Origin: Virgibacillus doumboii
Lineage (GTDB): Bacteria; Bacillota; Bacilli; Bacillales; Amphibacillaceae
Length of the DNA: 64,000 nucleotides
Assembly: GCF_902806455.1 (NCBI RefSeq)
Contig: NZ_CADCWQ010000001.1
Span: forward strand, 2,852,001-2,916,000
Reading direction: 5' to 3'
Shown: positions 36,351 to 44,885 of the stretch, in pieces
Layout: the number at the start of each line of letters is the position of its first letter
How positions within the stretch are numbered: the stretch's first letter is position 1
Made by a program: the position numbers and the translations under genes
The notes under the pieces: generated by a model
Databases searched by the model: none
What the model was told of the DNA's origin: nothing
What the model saw: the letters and a program-made list of their open reading frames with translations, nothing else

Positions 36351-37517
36351 CTATACTTTTGCAACCCTTTTTAAGGAATTTTTAACCTCTTTTTCATCAT
36401 CACCAACAATTTGTACAAAACCTGTCAAATCAGCATTAGATTTAACCTTGCTCTTACCTTTTTGGCGGAATTGCGTATTAATATTAACTACTTCAATTCC
36501 CTTATTGCTTAGGTCAATAGGAATGTCCCCTGTAAAGTATCGGATTCCTGAAAACCGTTCATCATTACTCTTTGTTAAATTCACCCGTTTACCAATTGAT
36601 ACATCTATTAAAATATCATAAAGATTTATTTTTAACGACTTATAAATCATGTCACACATGTAACCACCTGCTGGCCGGGCACCTATTTCTATAAAATAGA
36701 ATTTATTATCCTCCGTGATTTTAAATTCTAAATGAAATGTACAATTGTTCAATCGAAGAATCCTAATTATCTCTCGAATATTCTCTCCTATAGAGGAAGA
36801 AATTGATGTCCCAAATTTATATGGCAAGAAATGACCCACTTCAACAAAATAATTATCTGAATCATCTACGTCCTTTTCTGTAAAACAGATAATTGTAGTT
36901 TCATAATCTTGAACAAACCCTTCTGCACTAAATTCCTTTCCCTTAATATACTCTTCAAACAAATACCCCTTATTATTATAATTGGGAATAGCTTTCAAAG
37001 ACTCCCGAAGTTCTTTGTAAGAGTTAATCCTTTTAACCCCTATACTTCCTGCCATATCTAATGGTTTTACTACTCCTGGAAAACTAATGATTTCCCCAAT
37101 AAGCAGGTCATTATAATCTTTAATGTATTGGAAATTTGGTTGGTTAATCCTTGATTCTTTTTCATTATTTATTTTATTCCTCATACATAGTTTGTTTCTA
37201 GCATTAAAAGAATCTTCATATAACATAGATCCTAAGTTCAACTTTTGTGCCAGCCAAACGGATAGCGGAACAAGATGTTCCACAAAGGTTACTACCCCTA
37301 CGATTCCCTTTGTGGGAACTTTTAATAATATTTCATTAAAAATAGATTGATAATTGTTGAAGTCCTTCACAAAAATTGTCCCATTAAAAAAAGAAGTAAG
37401 TCCGTTATTCTTATAAGAATCAATTAGAATTGGTGTAAAATCTTTTCTTTTAATTAGTGTTTTAATACCTAACTCCCTTTGTCCTCCTGTGCCAACGACT
37501 AACAAAAACTTATTCAC
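36351..37517 (-). CDS. ATP-grasp ligase B
   Basis: A 388-residue ATP-grasp ligase: start LLVVGTGGQRELGIKTLIKR, ATP loop VVKPLDMAGSIGVKRI near residue 148, LFEEYIKGKEFSAEGF near 188, and metal site FHLEFKITEDNKFYFIEIGA then RPAGGYM. It is about 25-30% similar by eye to ligases A and C, so they arose by duplication but have diverged, consistent with successive amide bonds. The gap of 240 bp to ligase A holds no gene. Confidence 0.85.
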   Translation of the reverse strand: MNKFLLVVGTGGQRELGIKTLIKRKDFTPILIDSYKNNGLTSFFNGTIFVKDFNNYQSIFNEILLKVPTKGIVGVVTFVEHLVPLSVWLAQKLNLGSMLYEDSFNARNKLCMRNKINNEKESRINQPNFQYIKDYNDLLIGEIISFPGVVKPLDMAGSIGVKRINSYKELRESLKAIPNYNNKGYLFEEYIKGKEFSAEGFVQDYETTIICFTEKDVDDSDNYFVEVGHFLPYKFGTSISSSIGENIREIIRILRLNNCTFHLEFKITEDNKFYFIEIGARPAGGYMCDMIYKSLKINLYDILIDVSIGKRVNLTKSNDERFSGIRYFTGDIPIDLSNKGIEVVNINTQFRQKGKSKVKSNADLTGFVQIVGDDEKEVKNSLKRVAKV

Positions 37518-37853
37518 AATTTATACACTCCTTCTTATACAATATAAAGATTATTATCCTGAAGGATATTTAGGAAAACTTAAAACCCTAAACAATTAGA
37601 TACGTGACATATATTAGGTAACATTTCTTTCAAGCCCAAAATTGAAGTAGTCTGATGTGATATAGTTCCAGTATACAAAAGGGGATATAACCAATCTAAA
37701 ATGACATCTATTGTTTAGGTGAAATTCATCCATATTATTGTAAAGATACACATTATTCCAGCCAAAATCAGTGGTTTTTGTTCAAATTAAGCCAGTTTTT
37801 TCACAAAGTTTAAATGAATATAACCCGCATTAAATGTATATTTATACCGGAGT

Positions 37854-37960
37854 GGCTTGACATGGAACCTCTGTGGGCATGCATTTCTAGCCAAGGAGCC
37901 AGTAGTCTAAAGACTTGGCTTGCCGAATAGGCTAGCATGCCCACTTCTCCATATCAAGCC
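37854..37960. repeat. 107-bp long imperfect hairpin between ATP-grasp genes
   Basis: GGCTTGACATGGA (37854-37866) pairs with TCCATATCAAGCC (37948-37960). GTGGGCATGC (37873-37882) pairs perfectly with GCATGCCCAC (37935-37944). The loop holds AGCCAAG and CTTGGCT. The 570-bp gap between ligases B and C contains no coding frame. The structure could be a regulatory RNA, a MITE or a recombination site. Confidence 0.6.
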
Positions 37961-38089
37961 GTGCAGCGCATTTTATGCAGTTTATGCATATGAAATAATT
38001 TGAAAATCACAACCTGAAACAAAGTGAAAGTTTACAATTATCTAGCTGTAACATATTTAACTTTTTCTTACAGCTCCGTAAACCCCTAT

Positions 38090-39250
38090 TCATTTTCTGA
38101 CTCTATCGAATTTATTCAGTAGTTGCTTTGCCTCTTCATAATTATTAAAATAGCTGCTATTTTTTTCTACATCACTTAGAATAATTTCAGGTTCTCCAAC
38201 CAAAATAACCGACCCATTACTTTTACTTCTATTTCTTATTACAATCTCGCCAAAAGTTTTTAAGTTTTTTATTTCGTTTATCATTTTCTTTGTAATATCC
38301 GAACAGATATGTAATTCGATTCCACATCTGTTTCTATTAATGGTGCCATTTTTATTCCATGTTCCCGTTAACATCTCAGTTAGTATTAAGGCAGTGTTCC
38401 TTTTGGAGTAATTTATCCCTAAATTTGTAACCCCTCCCATCCTAGGATTAACCTCTATCAGATAAAGGTTTTCAGTTTTATAATCCCAAATCATTTCGAC
38501 TTCAATGATTCCACTTATATTTAAACTTTTTGCAACTCTCTTACTCACCTCCTTCATTTTGTTATTTACTGTTGATTCCCAATAGGGAACCATTCTCACT
38601 TTATCAAGAGGGTGAGTTTTTATATCGGTACCTCCTTTATAAACCGGTTCAAGACATTTGTATTCCCCATCTATCCCTATTACTTCTATAGAGAATTCAT
38701 ACCCTGTAATGAATTTTTCAACTACAAGGTCTGTCTCATTATTGAAGGTCTCCCGATAATTTTCTAAATCTATAGCGTTACCTATAAAAGAAACTCCCCC
38801 TCCTCCGGTTAAGTTAGGCTTTTTTATTACTAGTGGATACCCTATCCTGTTACCAATGGTACTTAGTTCAGAGGAGTTCACATAGTTTTTACCTGGAATG
38901 ATTGGAATTTCATTTTGCTGACAATGTTCTCTAGTTTTCCCTTTATGGTTGAGTATTTCTATAACAGGAAGTGAATTTGCTATTACTTTTATACCTTTTT
39001 TCTCCAAATCTTCCTTAATCATTGCATCCCTTTTTAAAGACCTTTCTGTTGAAAGACAAAGAACTCCTTCTACTTCCATTTGTTTAGCTATATCGATTAT
39101 TGGTAACGGATCTTGATTAAACTCAAATTCATCATTGTTTATATGATGTCCATTAATTCCTATTGTTTTGTACCCCTTACTAATCAAATATTCATAAGCC
39201 GATTTATATACACTGGATTGATAAGATGCACCCAATAGTAATACCTTCAT
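38090..39250 (-). CDS. ATP-grasp ligase C
   Basis: A 386-residue enzyme of the carbamoyl-phosphate-synthase-like ATP-grasp group: start KVLLLGASYQSSVYKSAYEY, ATP-binding P-loop VIKKPNLTGGGGVSFIG near residue 145, VVEKFITGYEFSIEVIGIDG near 175, metal site IEVEMIWDYKTENLYLIEVN then PRMGGVTNLG. The Gly-rich loop is intact, so it should be active. It is 32 bp downstream of the methyltransferase and co-directional. Confidence 0.87.
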   Translation of the reverse strand: MKVLLLGASYQSSVYKSAYEYLISKGYKTIGINGHHINNDEFEFNQDPLPIIDIAKQMEVEGVLCLSTERSLKRDAMIKEDLEKKGIKVIANSLPVIEILNHKGKTREHCQQNEIPIIPGKNYVNSSELSTIGNRIGYPLVIKKPNLTGGGGVSFIGNAIDLENYRETFNNETDLVVEKFITGYEFSIEVIGIDGEYKCLEPVYKGGTDIKTHPLDKVRMVPYWESTVNNKMKEVSKRVAKSLNISGIIEVEMIWDYKTENLYLIEVNPRMGGVTNLGINYSKRNTALILTEMLTGTWNKNGTINRNRCGIELHICSDITKKMINEIKNLKTFGEIVIRNRSKSNGSVILVGEPEIILSDVEKNSSYFNNYEEAKQLLNKFDRVRK

Positions 39251-39282
39251 ATGTCCATGTACCCCCTATACTACTTCTGAAA

Positions 39283-39873
39283 TTAATATTGTAATGACTT
39301 AGTAAAGACTTCTTTTTGGGTTGTTCTCTTGCTATTTAATAATATAAGCATGCCTCCGTTATCTTTCTCATTGAAAAATTCAAACCGTTCAATGGGAAAA
39401 TCCTTAAAGTCTTCAAGTGCCCATTGACTCTTATGTTCTTCCAATTCATTAAACAAATAGCTTTGCTTCTTTACAATTATAGGAGTAGCAATATATAAAA
39501 AATCAGAAATATCTAATAGCTGATAAATTATCTTTTTACCATCATCTTTAGTAAAATGTTCTAAAACATCTATTAGAAGCGTAACTTCAAAACTTCTTAC
39601 AATATAAGGTAAAACATCCTCTATTAGACCGTAATACACTTTATCATATACATAATTGTGTACTGGATTTTGATATTGAGTATAACCCTCAATTCCAACA
39701 ATTTCTGTAACCCAGTCTTCCTTATTATACCTCCCGTGAACAATATCTTTATACTCTCTACACAACATTCCATATTTTCCAAATCCCACACCGGCATCAA
39801 GGATGCTTTTGGGTCTTACCTCGGATAATAATTTTAGTATAAGAGAAATTTGTGAAACATAACTTGTTGGCAT
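39283..39873 (-). CDS. Class I SAM-dependent methyltransferase
   Basis: A 196-residue Rossmann methyltransferase with the SAM motif SILDAGVGFGKYGMLCRE (residues 18-36), an acidic strand IVGIEGY, and TLLIDVLEHFTKDDGKK (motif IV-like). There is no extra domain. It lies at the head of the cluster and probably methylates an intermediate or the finished product of the ATP-grasp ligases. The substrate cannot be deduced. Confidence 0.82.
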   Translation of the reverse strand: MPTSYVSQISLILKLLSEVRPKSILDAGVGFGKYGMLCREYKDIVHGRYNKEDWVTEIVGIEGYTQYQNPVHNYVYDKVYYGLIEDVLPYIVRSFEVTLLIDVLEHFTKDDGKKIIYQLLDISDFLYIATPIIVKKQSYLFNELEEHKSQWALEDFKDFPIERFEFFNEKDNGGMLILLNSKRTTQKEVFTKSLQY

Positions 39874-39888
39874 AACATCAACACCTCC

Positions 39889-40106
39889 TTATATATGATG
39901 CTCAAAAATATTGAATTTTTTAAAACCATTTAACCTTGAAATATTAAATTTTAACCTATCCTTAATAGATGTTGTAAGATATAGTCTCGTAATAGCACTA
40001 TCTGATGCGGAGTTCACGGGTTCAATTTCTTTATGACCAACTTGTATTCGAATTACAGCGGCTATAAAATCACCAGTACATATAAGCGGGGCAAGCCATC
40101 TGTCAT
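39889..40106 (-). pseudogene. Small protein (about 72 residues) with a one-base frameshift
   Basis: ATG 40106 has GGGGAGGG upstream and reads TDGLPRLYV. After one lost base near 40076 the frame continues GDFIAAVIRIQVGHKEIEPV, then NSASDSAITRLYLTTSIKDR, ending KFNIFEHHI and a stop 16 bp before the methyltransferase. An 84-codon frame from TTG 40143 also covers the second part but lacks a ribosome site. No family is recognised. As the first gene of the ATP-grasp cluster it could be a substrate peptide, but nothing proves that. Confidence 0.5.
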
Positions 40107-40143
40107 ACCCTCCCCGGATTTTATGAAGAAGCAAAGTTTTCAA

Positions 40144-40689
40144 AAAAAGCAGCCCTTACATGTTACTGTTTACCTAATCTAAGGTAGATCCCATTAATTT
40201 GGATATGGCTTCAAGAACCCGCATAAGTTACGATTTCGGAAACGTAATAACTAGAAGTGTTGAGAAAGATGCTGCACGGAATTTGATAACGATTTAACCT
40301 TGATTTCATCAAGGGTTTGGATTCATAATTTTAAAGAACATAAAAAAGGGACTTAGAAGGGATATAGCCACTTGTATATAAACTTGAACTACCTAATACG
40401 AAAAGGTAGACAATCGAAAACAAGAAAAAACTACTACAAATTTGATTGATTGCGATTATCCTCCACTTACCCATAATGTCCCGGTGAAATTCTTAGCAGT
40501 TGTTCCTTTTAAATTTTACCTTCACCTCCAATTGATTATAAGTATAGTACGTAATCTATTACTCTATAAATTGTTGAAGTTTAATACTACTGGTTATAAC
40601 TTAACATCACTACCGATGCTTTTGTATTGGGAAATTTAAATTATATTTTAACAAAATCAATCCATTTGGATGACTAATATTAATTTATC
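40144..40689. other. Gene-free region between the ATP-grasp cluster and regulator 2
   Basis: This 546-bp AT-rich region has only short unconvincing frames. It must hold the promoter of the cluster (minus strand). I see no clear -35/-10 pair that I would defend. Confidence 0.45.
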
Positions 40690-40747
40690 GACAAAAATAT
40701 ACAATAAAAGGATAAGTTTCCTTCATTTATAGACAAATTTAGACAGA
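40690..40747 (+). promoter_or_regulatory. Conserved upstream block of regulator 2
   Basis: CGACAAAAATATACAATAAA through AGACA-AATTT-AGACA, closely matching the block upstream of regulator 1 (28862-28920). It lies about 95 bp before the start codon. It is probably the regulator's own control region. Confidence 0.6.
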
Positions 40748-40839
40748 CCTTAATAGAAAAGGTTATAGTTAAATTGATAGTATTTTAAGAAAAATTGACT
40801 ATAAATATGTTAATATATGTATATAAAGGTGGTATTTAT

Positions 40840-42069
40840 ATGATTCTGGGTGAGAGGTTACGTTTTTTTCGAAAAAGCCAACAAACTACGCAAGAAGAAG
40901 TTGCGGAAGGTATTTGTTCCGTATCGTATTACAGTAAAATAGAAAATGGGCAAACAACCCCTAGTAATGAAATCATACAATTGTTATGCAATAGATTAGG
41001 TATTAAAGATTCTTATCATGATCAAATATTTCTTCAAAGATTAAAAGGAAATGCCCTGAATTTTTATAGGTTGATACGAAATCAGGAAATTAAAAAAGGA
41101 AAACAAGTTTATCGACAAATAGTTGATGAATTCTGTGATTCACTTGATCCAGATATTAGTTTAATCACCGGGTTAGTCCAACTGAGAATGGCGTTGTTTG
41201 ATTCTGACAATAAACAGGCAGCTCATTATTATGATAAAGTTGTAAAATTAAATGAATACCTGGATAGAGAATTGTCCTTTCTTTATTGTAGGGTTTGTGG
41301 TCTATATCATTACTTATATGGTGATTTAGGGGAATCATTAAAACTTTATAAGAATGTTGAACAGATTGGAAACTATGAGTTTATTGAAGAAGTTTATTAT
41401 CAAATGGCATTAATCTATAGTCGCCAAAATAAATTATCTTTTTCCTCATTTTATTTGGAGAAAGCACTAGAAATATTTGTTATTAAAATGGATTATAAAC
41501 AATGTACTAATTGTAATATTATATTGGGTGTTAACTATCGAAAGATGCAAGAATCCGAAAAAGCGATAGAGTGCTATAATAATATTTTGGTTCAAAATCC
41601 AGATAATAAGGAATTGGTAGCTCGAACCCACCATAACCTTGGACTAGTATATTCGAAATTAAAACAAAGCGAAATTGCAATTCAACATTTGCTTAAAAGT
41701 CTGTCTATAAAAGAATCCTTAAAAGGTGTATCGCCAGCAAACACAATGTATTTAATTGGCAAAGAGTTCTTTATAATGGATAAAATAACAAAAGCTTTAG
41801 AATGGTTAGAGAAAGGCCTTAAAAGTATTCAAGAGTTTGAAAATAAGGATGTATTCATTAAATTAAGGGTTCTTGAACAGCTAATCAACGATCAAATTGT
41901 TGAATCCTATATGAATGATGTGGCTATCCCTTTTTTTAAAAGTAAGGGTGAATTGGAAACCGTTTCAGAGTTCACATACCTACTTGCTGGTCATCATGAG
42001 AGAAATGAAGAATATAAGAAAGCCTATTTTTTATTGAAAAACCATAAAGAAGGAGGTGTAACGTTGTGA
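40840..42069 (+). CDS. HTH-TPR transcriptional regulator 2 (RRNPP/PlcR-NprR-like peptide receptor)
   Basis: A 409-residue protein. Residues 1-60 are an XRE helix-turn-helix (ILGERLRFFRKSQQTTQEEV, then AEGICSVSYYSKIENGQTTP). Residues 75-400 are TPR helices, for example EEVYYQMALIYSRQNKLSFS, ARTHHNLGLVYSKLKQSEIA and VSEFTYLLAGHHERNEEYKK. This is the architecture of PlcR/NprR peptide-sensing regulators. ATG 40840 follows AAAGGTGG. The stop overlaps the start of the propeptide gene (GTGA), so receptor and signal are made together. Peptide binding should switch its DNA binding; targets may include the divergent ATP-grasp cluster. Confidence 0.88.
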   Translation: MILGERLRFFRKSQQTTQEEVAEGICSVSYYSKIENGQTTPSNEIIQLLCNRLGIKDSYHDQIFLQRLKGNALNFYRLIRNQEIKKGKQVYRQIVDEFCDSLDPDISLITGLVQLRMALFDSDNKQAAHYYDKVVKLNEYLDRELSFLYCRVCGLYHYLYGDLGESLKLYKNVEQIGNYEFIEEVYYQMALIYSRQNKLSFSSFYLEKALEIFVIKMDYKQCTNCNIILGVNYRKMQESEKAIECYNNILVQNPDNKELVARTHHNLGLVYSKLKQSEIAIQHLLKSLSIKESLKGVSPANTMYLIGKEFFIMDKITKALEWLEKGLKSIQEFENKDVFIKLRVLEQLINDQIVESYMNDVAIPFFKSKGELETVSEFTYLLAGHHERNEEYKKAYFLLKNHKEGGVTL

Positions 42070-42242
42070 CATTATCAAAAAGAATATTTTCATTTTTATT
42101 AATCGTAGTTGTCCTGTTTATCGGTAATCAACTATCAACAGTTAATACAAATCAACTATCTAATTCTTATACTAATGGTGAATTACCGGGAACGCTTGGC
42201 GATGATGATTTGCCACCGCCTTTAGTACCACCAATAAAATAA
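42066..42242 (+). CDS. Signalling propeptide 2 (RRNPP-type pheromone precursor)
   Basis: A 58-residue peptide from GTG 42066, with AAGGAGGTG 7 bases upstream and overlapping the regulator stop. It has a basic N terminus and export helix (SKRIFSFLLIVVVLFIGNQL), a spacer with LSNSYTNGE, and the C-terminal LPGTLGDDDLPPPLVPPIK. Compared with propeptide 1, the signal segment differs at many positions, but GTLGDDDLPPPLV is identical, which marks the functional part. It is expected to be secreted, cut and re-imported by an oligopeptide permease to act on regulator 2. Confidence 0.8.
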   Translation: MTLSKRIFSFLLIVVVLFIGNQLSTVNTNQLSNSYTNGELPGTLGDDDLPPPLVPPIK

Positions 42243-42368
42243 TAAATATGAAGTGAGCCTTTTTCTATATGACTGGTAATCTAAAGGATGTGGGTTCCAT
42301 TCTGGATCTAATTAAAAGGATCGTCCCTAATTAAATATATATAGCTTAAATGGTCATTGAAAATTAAT

Positions 42369-42407
42369 GCCTGTATCTTCATTTACTTTTTGATACAGGC
42401 TCTTTCT
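42369..42407 (+). terminator. Terminator of the signalling operon 2
   Basis: GCCTGTATC and GATACAGGC pair around a 14-base loop, then TCTTTCTTTG. Confidence 0.7.
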
Positions 42408-42513
42408 TTGTTCCATGGCTTTGGAATAAAGTAAGCGACAAATAGAATACACGTTTAAATCACAGGGTTACCATGCGATAATCTTCTTAGAAATTAATTC
42501 GGGAGGTTATGCA

Positions 42514-42840
42514 ATGACCCTGAAAGACAAAAGAATAGAATGGAAAGCGCGCTATGACGACTGGAAAGAAAGCGGGCAAAGCATTGCTGAATGGTGTCGA
42601 GACCAAGAAATTAAGGTCCACCAAATGTATTATTGGGTTCAACGGTTTGAAAGAGATGTCATTTCTCCAGAAACGGAGACAACGGAAACGCAGTGGCTTA
42701 CTGTTCAAGTGGACGATTACGCTGAAGACCAGGGACCCATCTTTATTCATGTTGATACCATTTCTGTTGAAGTGCGGCCGGGAGCAAATGTCCAATTATT
42801 GTCCGATGTCATACATATCTTGCAGAACCAAAACGGATGA
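42514..42840 (+). CDS. tnpA: IS66 accessory protein TnpA (Orf1), copy 2
   Basis: A 108-residue protein identical to the one in copy 1; GGGAGG precedes the ATG. It is the first gene of the IS operon and overlaps tnpB by 4 bp. Confidence 0.9.
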   Translation: MTLKDKRIEWKARYDDWKESGQSIAEWCRDQEIKVHQMYYWVQRFERDVISPETETTETQWLTVQVDDYAEDQGPIFIHVDTISVEVRPGANVQLLSDVIHILQNQNG

Positions 42841-43187
42841 ACTTTCAATTTGATCGTGTATATCTGGCTCGCGGCAGCACGGATCTACGTAAATCCATTG
42901 ACGGGTTGGCAGTGATTGTAAAAGAATGCTTTGACCTTGACCCCTTTTCCCCCAGCCTGTTCGTGTTTTGTAATCGAAAACGCGATAAGCTAAAGATTCT
43001 GCAATGGGAGAATAATGGGTTTTGGTTGCATTACCGGCGTTTGGAAAGAGGCACGTTCCATTGGCCATCCGAAAAGGAGACGGCGCCAATGAATATTACC
43101 CCGCGCCAACTTCGTTGGCTACTGGATGGTTTATCCATTGAACAAAAGCAGGCACACCGGGAAGTCAAAGCACGTACCATTCTATAA
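42837..43187 (+). CDS. tnpB: IS66 accessory protein TnpB (Orf2), copy 2
   Basis: A 116-residue protein identical to that of copy 1. It is coupled to tnpA through ATGA. Confidence 0.95.
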   Translation: MNFQFDRVYLARGSTDLRKSIDGLAVIVKECFDLDPFSPSLFVFCNRKRDKLKILQWENNGFWLHYRRLERGTFHWPSEKETAPMNITPRQLRWLLDGLSIEQKQAHREVKARTIL

Positions 43188-43254
43188 AAATTTGAAATAT
43201 GGAAATATGGGAATTCGACTAGGCAAGTCGGATTCTTTTTCGTATACTTGTCGT

Positions 43255-44832
43255 ATGGAAAATACAGCGCATACATCAAACGAATCAATTGAATATTTTA
43301 AAGCGCGTACGGAAAAGCTTGAGATGGAAAATGAAGCGTTGGAGGCGGAATTAAAATGGTACCAAGAACAATTTCGTTTGAGCCAACAACGCAGATTCGG
43401 ATCTTCCAGTGAGAAGACCGACTCGAACCAGCTTTCGCTTTTCAATGAAGCAGAGACCACAGCTGATTCAACAGTTGAAGAACCAACTGTTGAGACGATT
43501 ACATATAAACGCAAGAAACAGCGTGGACAGCGCGAACAAAAGCTTGAAAACCTGCCTACGGAAACGATTGAATATTGTTTATCCGATGAGGAACAGTTCT
43601 GTTCGTGTTGCGGCGGTGCATTGCACGATATGAGCAAAGAAGTGCGCAAAGAATTAAAGGTTATTCCTGCACAAGTGAAAGTTGTGGAGCACGTGCGCCA
43701 CGTGTACAGCTGTCGCCACTGTGAACGCTATGAAATTGAAACACCAATTGTGACAGCGAAAATGCCAGAGCCTGTTTTTCCCGGTAGTTTGGCCTCCCCG
43801 TCCGCAATGGCTTATACCATGACGCAAAAATATGTGGAAGGGATGCCACTGTATCGGCAAGAGAAACATTTGGAACGCTTCGGTATATCCATACCACGTC
43901 AGACTCTGGCTAATTGGATAGCGTACGGCGCCAATGCTTGGCTTGAGCTGATTTATAAAGAAATGCATGCCCGGTTATTGGAACTGGACATGGCCCACGC
44001 GGATGAGACGACATTACAAGTTTTATCCGAGCCGGAACGGCCCGCAACATCAAAATCCTATATGTGGCTGTATCGCTCCGGGCATACCGATGTTCCCATC
44101 GTCTTGTATGATTATCAACAACCCCGGGCTGGCAAACACCCCCGCCGATTCCTGGAAGGTTTCAAGGGATATCTGCATGTAGACGGTTACCCTGGCTACA
44201 ACGGCTTAACCAATGTTACCTTGGTTGGATGCTGGGCGCATGCACGCCGTAAATTTACAGAAGCACTTCAGGCACTTCCTGAATCCGCAGCCACTACGTC
44301 TGTGAAAGCTAAAGAAGGCTTGGCTTTCTGTAATCAACTTTATGAAATTGAACGTAAATTAAAAGACGTAAGTCCAAAAGAACGCTATAAACAGCGTTTG
44401 GAACGCAGCCAACCTGTAATGGAGGCTTTTTTGGCATGGCTTCAAGAACAGACACCACGTGTACTACCCAAAAGTGCGTTAGGCAAAGCAATCAAATATT
44501 GTCGTAAACAATGGGAACATTTGGAGGCCTTTTTAGAGGATGGTCGTCTGGAAATTGATAATAACCGTGCGGAACGGTCCATCAAGCCTTTTGTGCTAGG
44601 TAGGAAAAATTGGCTTTTCAGTAATACCGCAAAAGGAGCAAGATCCAGTGCGATTATTTACAGTATTGTGGAGACAGCTAAGGAAAATGGATTAAATCCA
44701 TTCAACTACCTCAGCTATTTGTTTGAAGAACTTCCCAATATGGATACGACGGATAAGGAGCAATTGGCTCAATACCTGCCATGGTCAGCAGCCCTCCCTC
44801 AAGAATGCCGCGTTCCTAATAAATCTAAATAA
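43255..44832 (+). CDS. tnpC: IS66 transposase TnpC, copy 2
   Basis: A 525-residue transposase matching copy 1 except one residue (Pro in QQPRAGK where copy 1 has Thr, from ACC/CCC). Zinc-binding CSCCG and CRHCE motifs and the DDE residues are all present, so the copy looks active. Near identity shows that one copy recently gave rise to the other. Confidence 0.95.
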   Translation: MENTAHTSNESIEYFKARTEKLEMENEALEAELKWYQEQFRLSQQRRFGSSSEKTDSNQLSLFNEAETTADSTVEEPTVETITYKRKKQRGQREQKLENLPTETIEYCLSDEEQFCSCCGGALHDMSKEVRKELKVIPAQVKVVEHVRHVYSCRHCERYEIETPIVTAKMPEPVFPGSLASPSAMAYTMTQKYVEGMPLYRQEKHLERFGISIPRQTLANWIAYGANAWLELIYKEMHARLLELDMAHADETTLQVLSEPERPATSKSYMWLYRSGHTDVPIVLYDYQQPRAGKHPRRFLEGFKGYLHVDGYPGYNGLTNVTLVGCWAHARRKFTEALQALPESAATTSVKAKEGLAFCNQLYEIERKLKDVSPKERYKQRLERSQPVMEAFLAWLQEQTPRVLPKSALGKAIKYCRKQWEHLEAFLEDGRLEIDNNRAERSIKPFVLGRKNWLFSNTAKGARSSAIIYSIVETAKENGLNPFNYLSYLFEELPNMDTTDKEQLAQYLPWSAALPQECRVPNKSK

Positions 44833-44885
44833 AGCATACTAGAAACCCCCATCTAAAAACTAGGTGGGGTTTATTTGTCGCTTAC

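Larger units (their letters stand above)
42431..44885 (+). mobile_element. IS66-family insertion sequence, copy 2 (2,455 bp)
   Basis: Same length and ends as copy 1 (GTAAGCGACAAATA to TATTTGTCGCTTAC) but in the opposite orientation. The flanking 8-mers differ (GGAATAAA left, GTTTAAAA right), so there is no target duplication. The gene to the right has lost its 5' end. An IS-adjacent deletion best explains both facts. Confidence 0.93.

Noticed and set aside
40442-40639. 65-codon frame upstream of regulator 2
   Set aside because: AT-rich chance frame without ribosome site.
34896-42430. Segment between the IS66 copies as a composite transposon
   Set aside because: Copy 1 has its own perfect 8-bp target duplication, and no matching duplication flanks the whole segment, so the copies inserted independently.
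32441-44885. Inversion of the segment between IS66 copies in this genome
   Set aside because: It would have swapped the flanking 8-mers of both copies, but copy 1 still has matching flanks.
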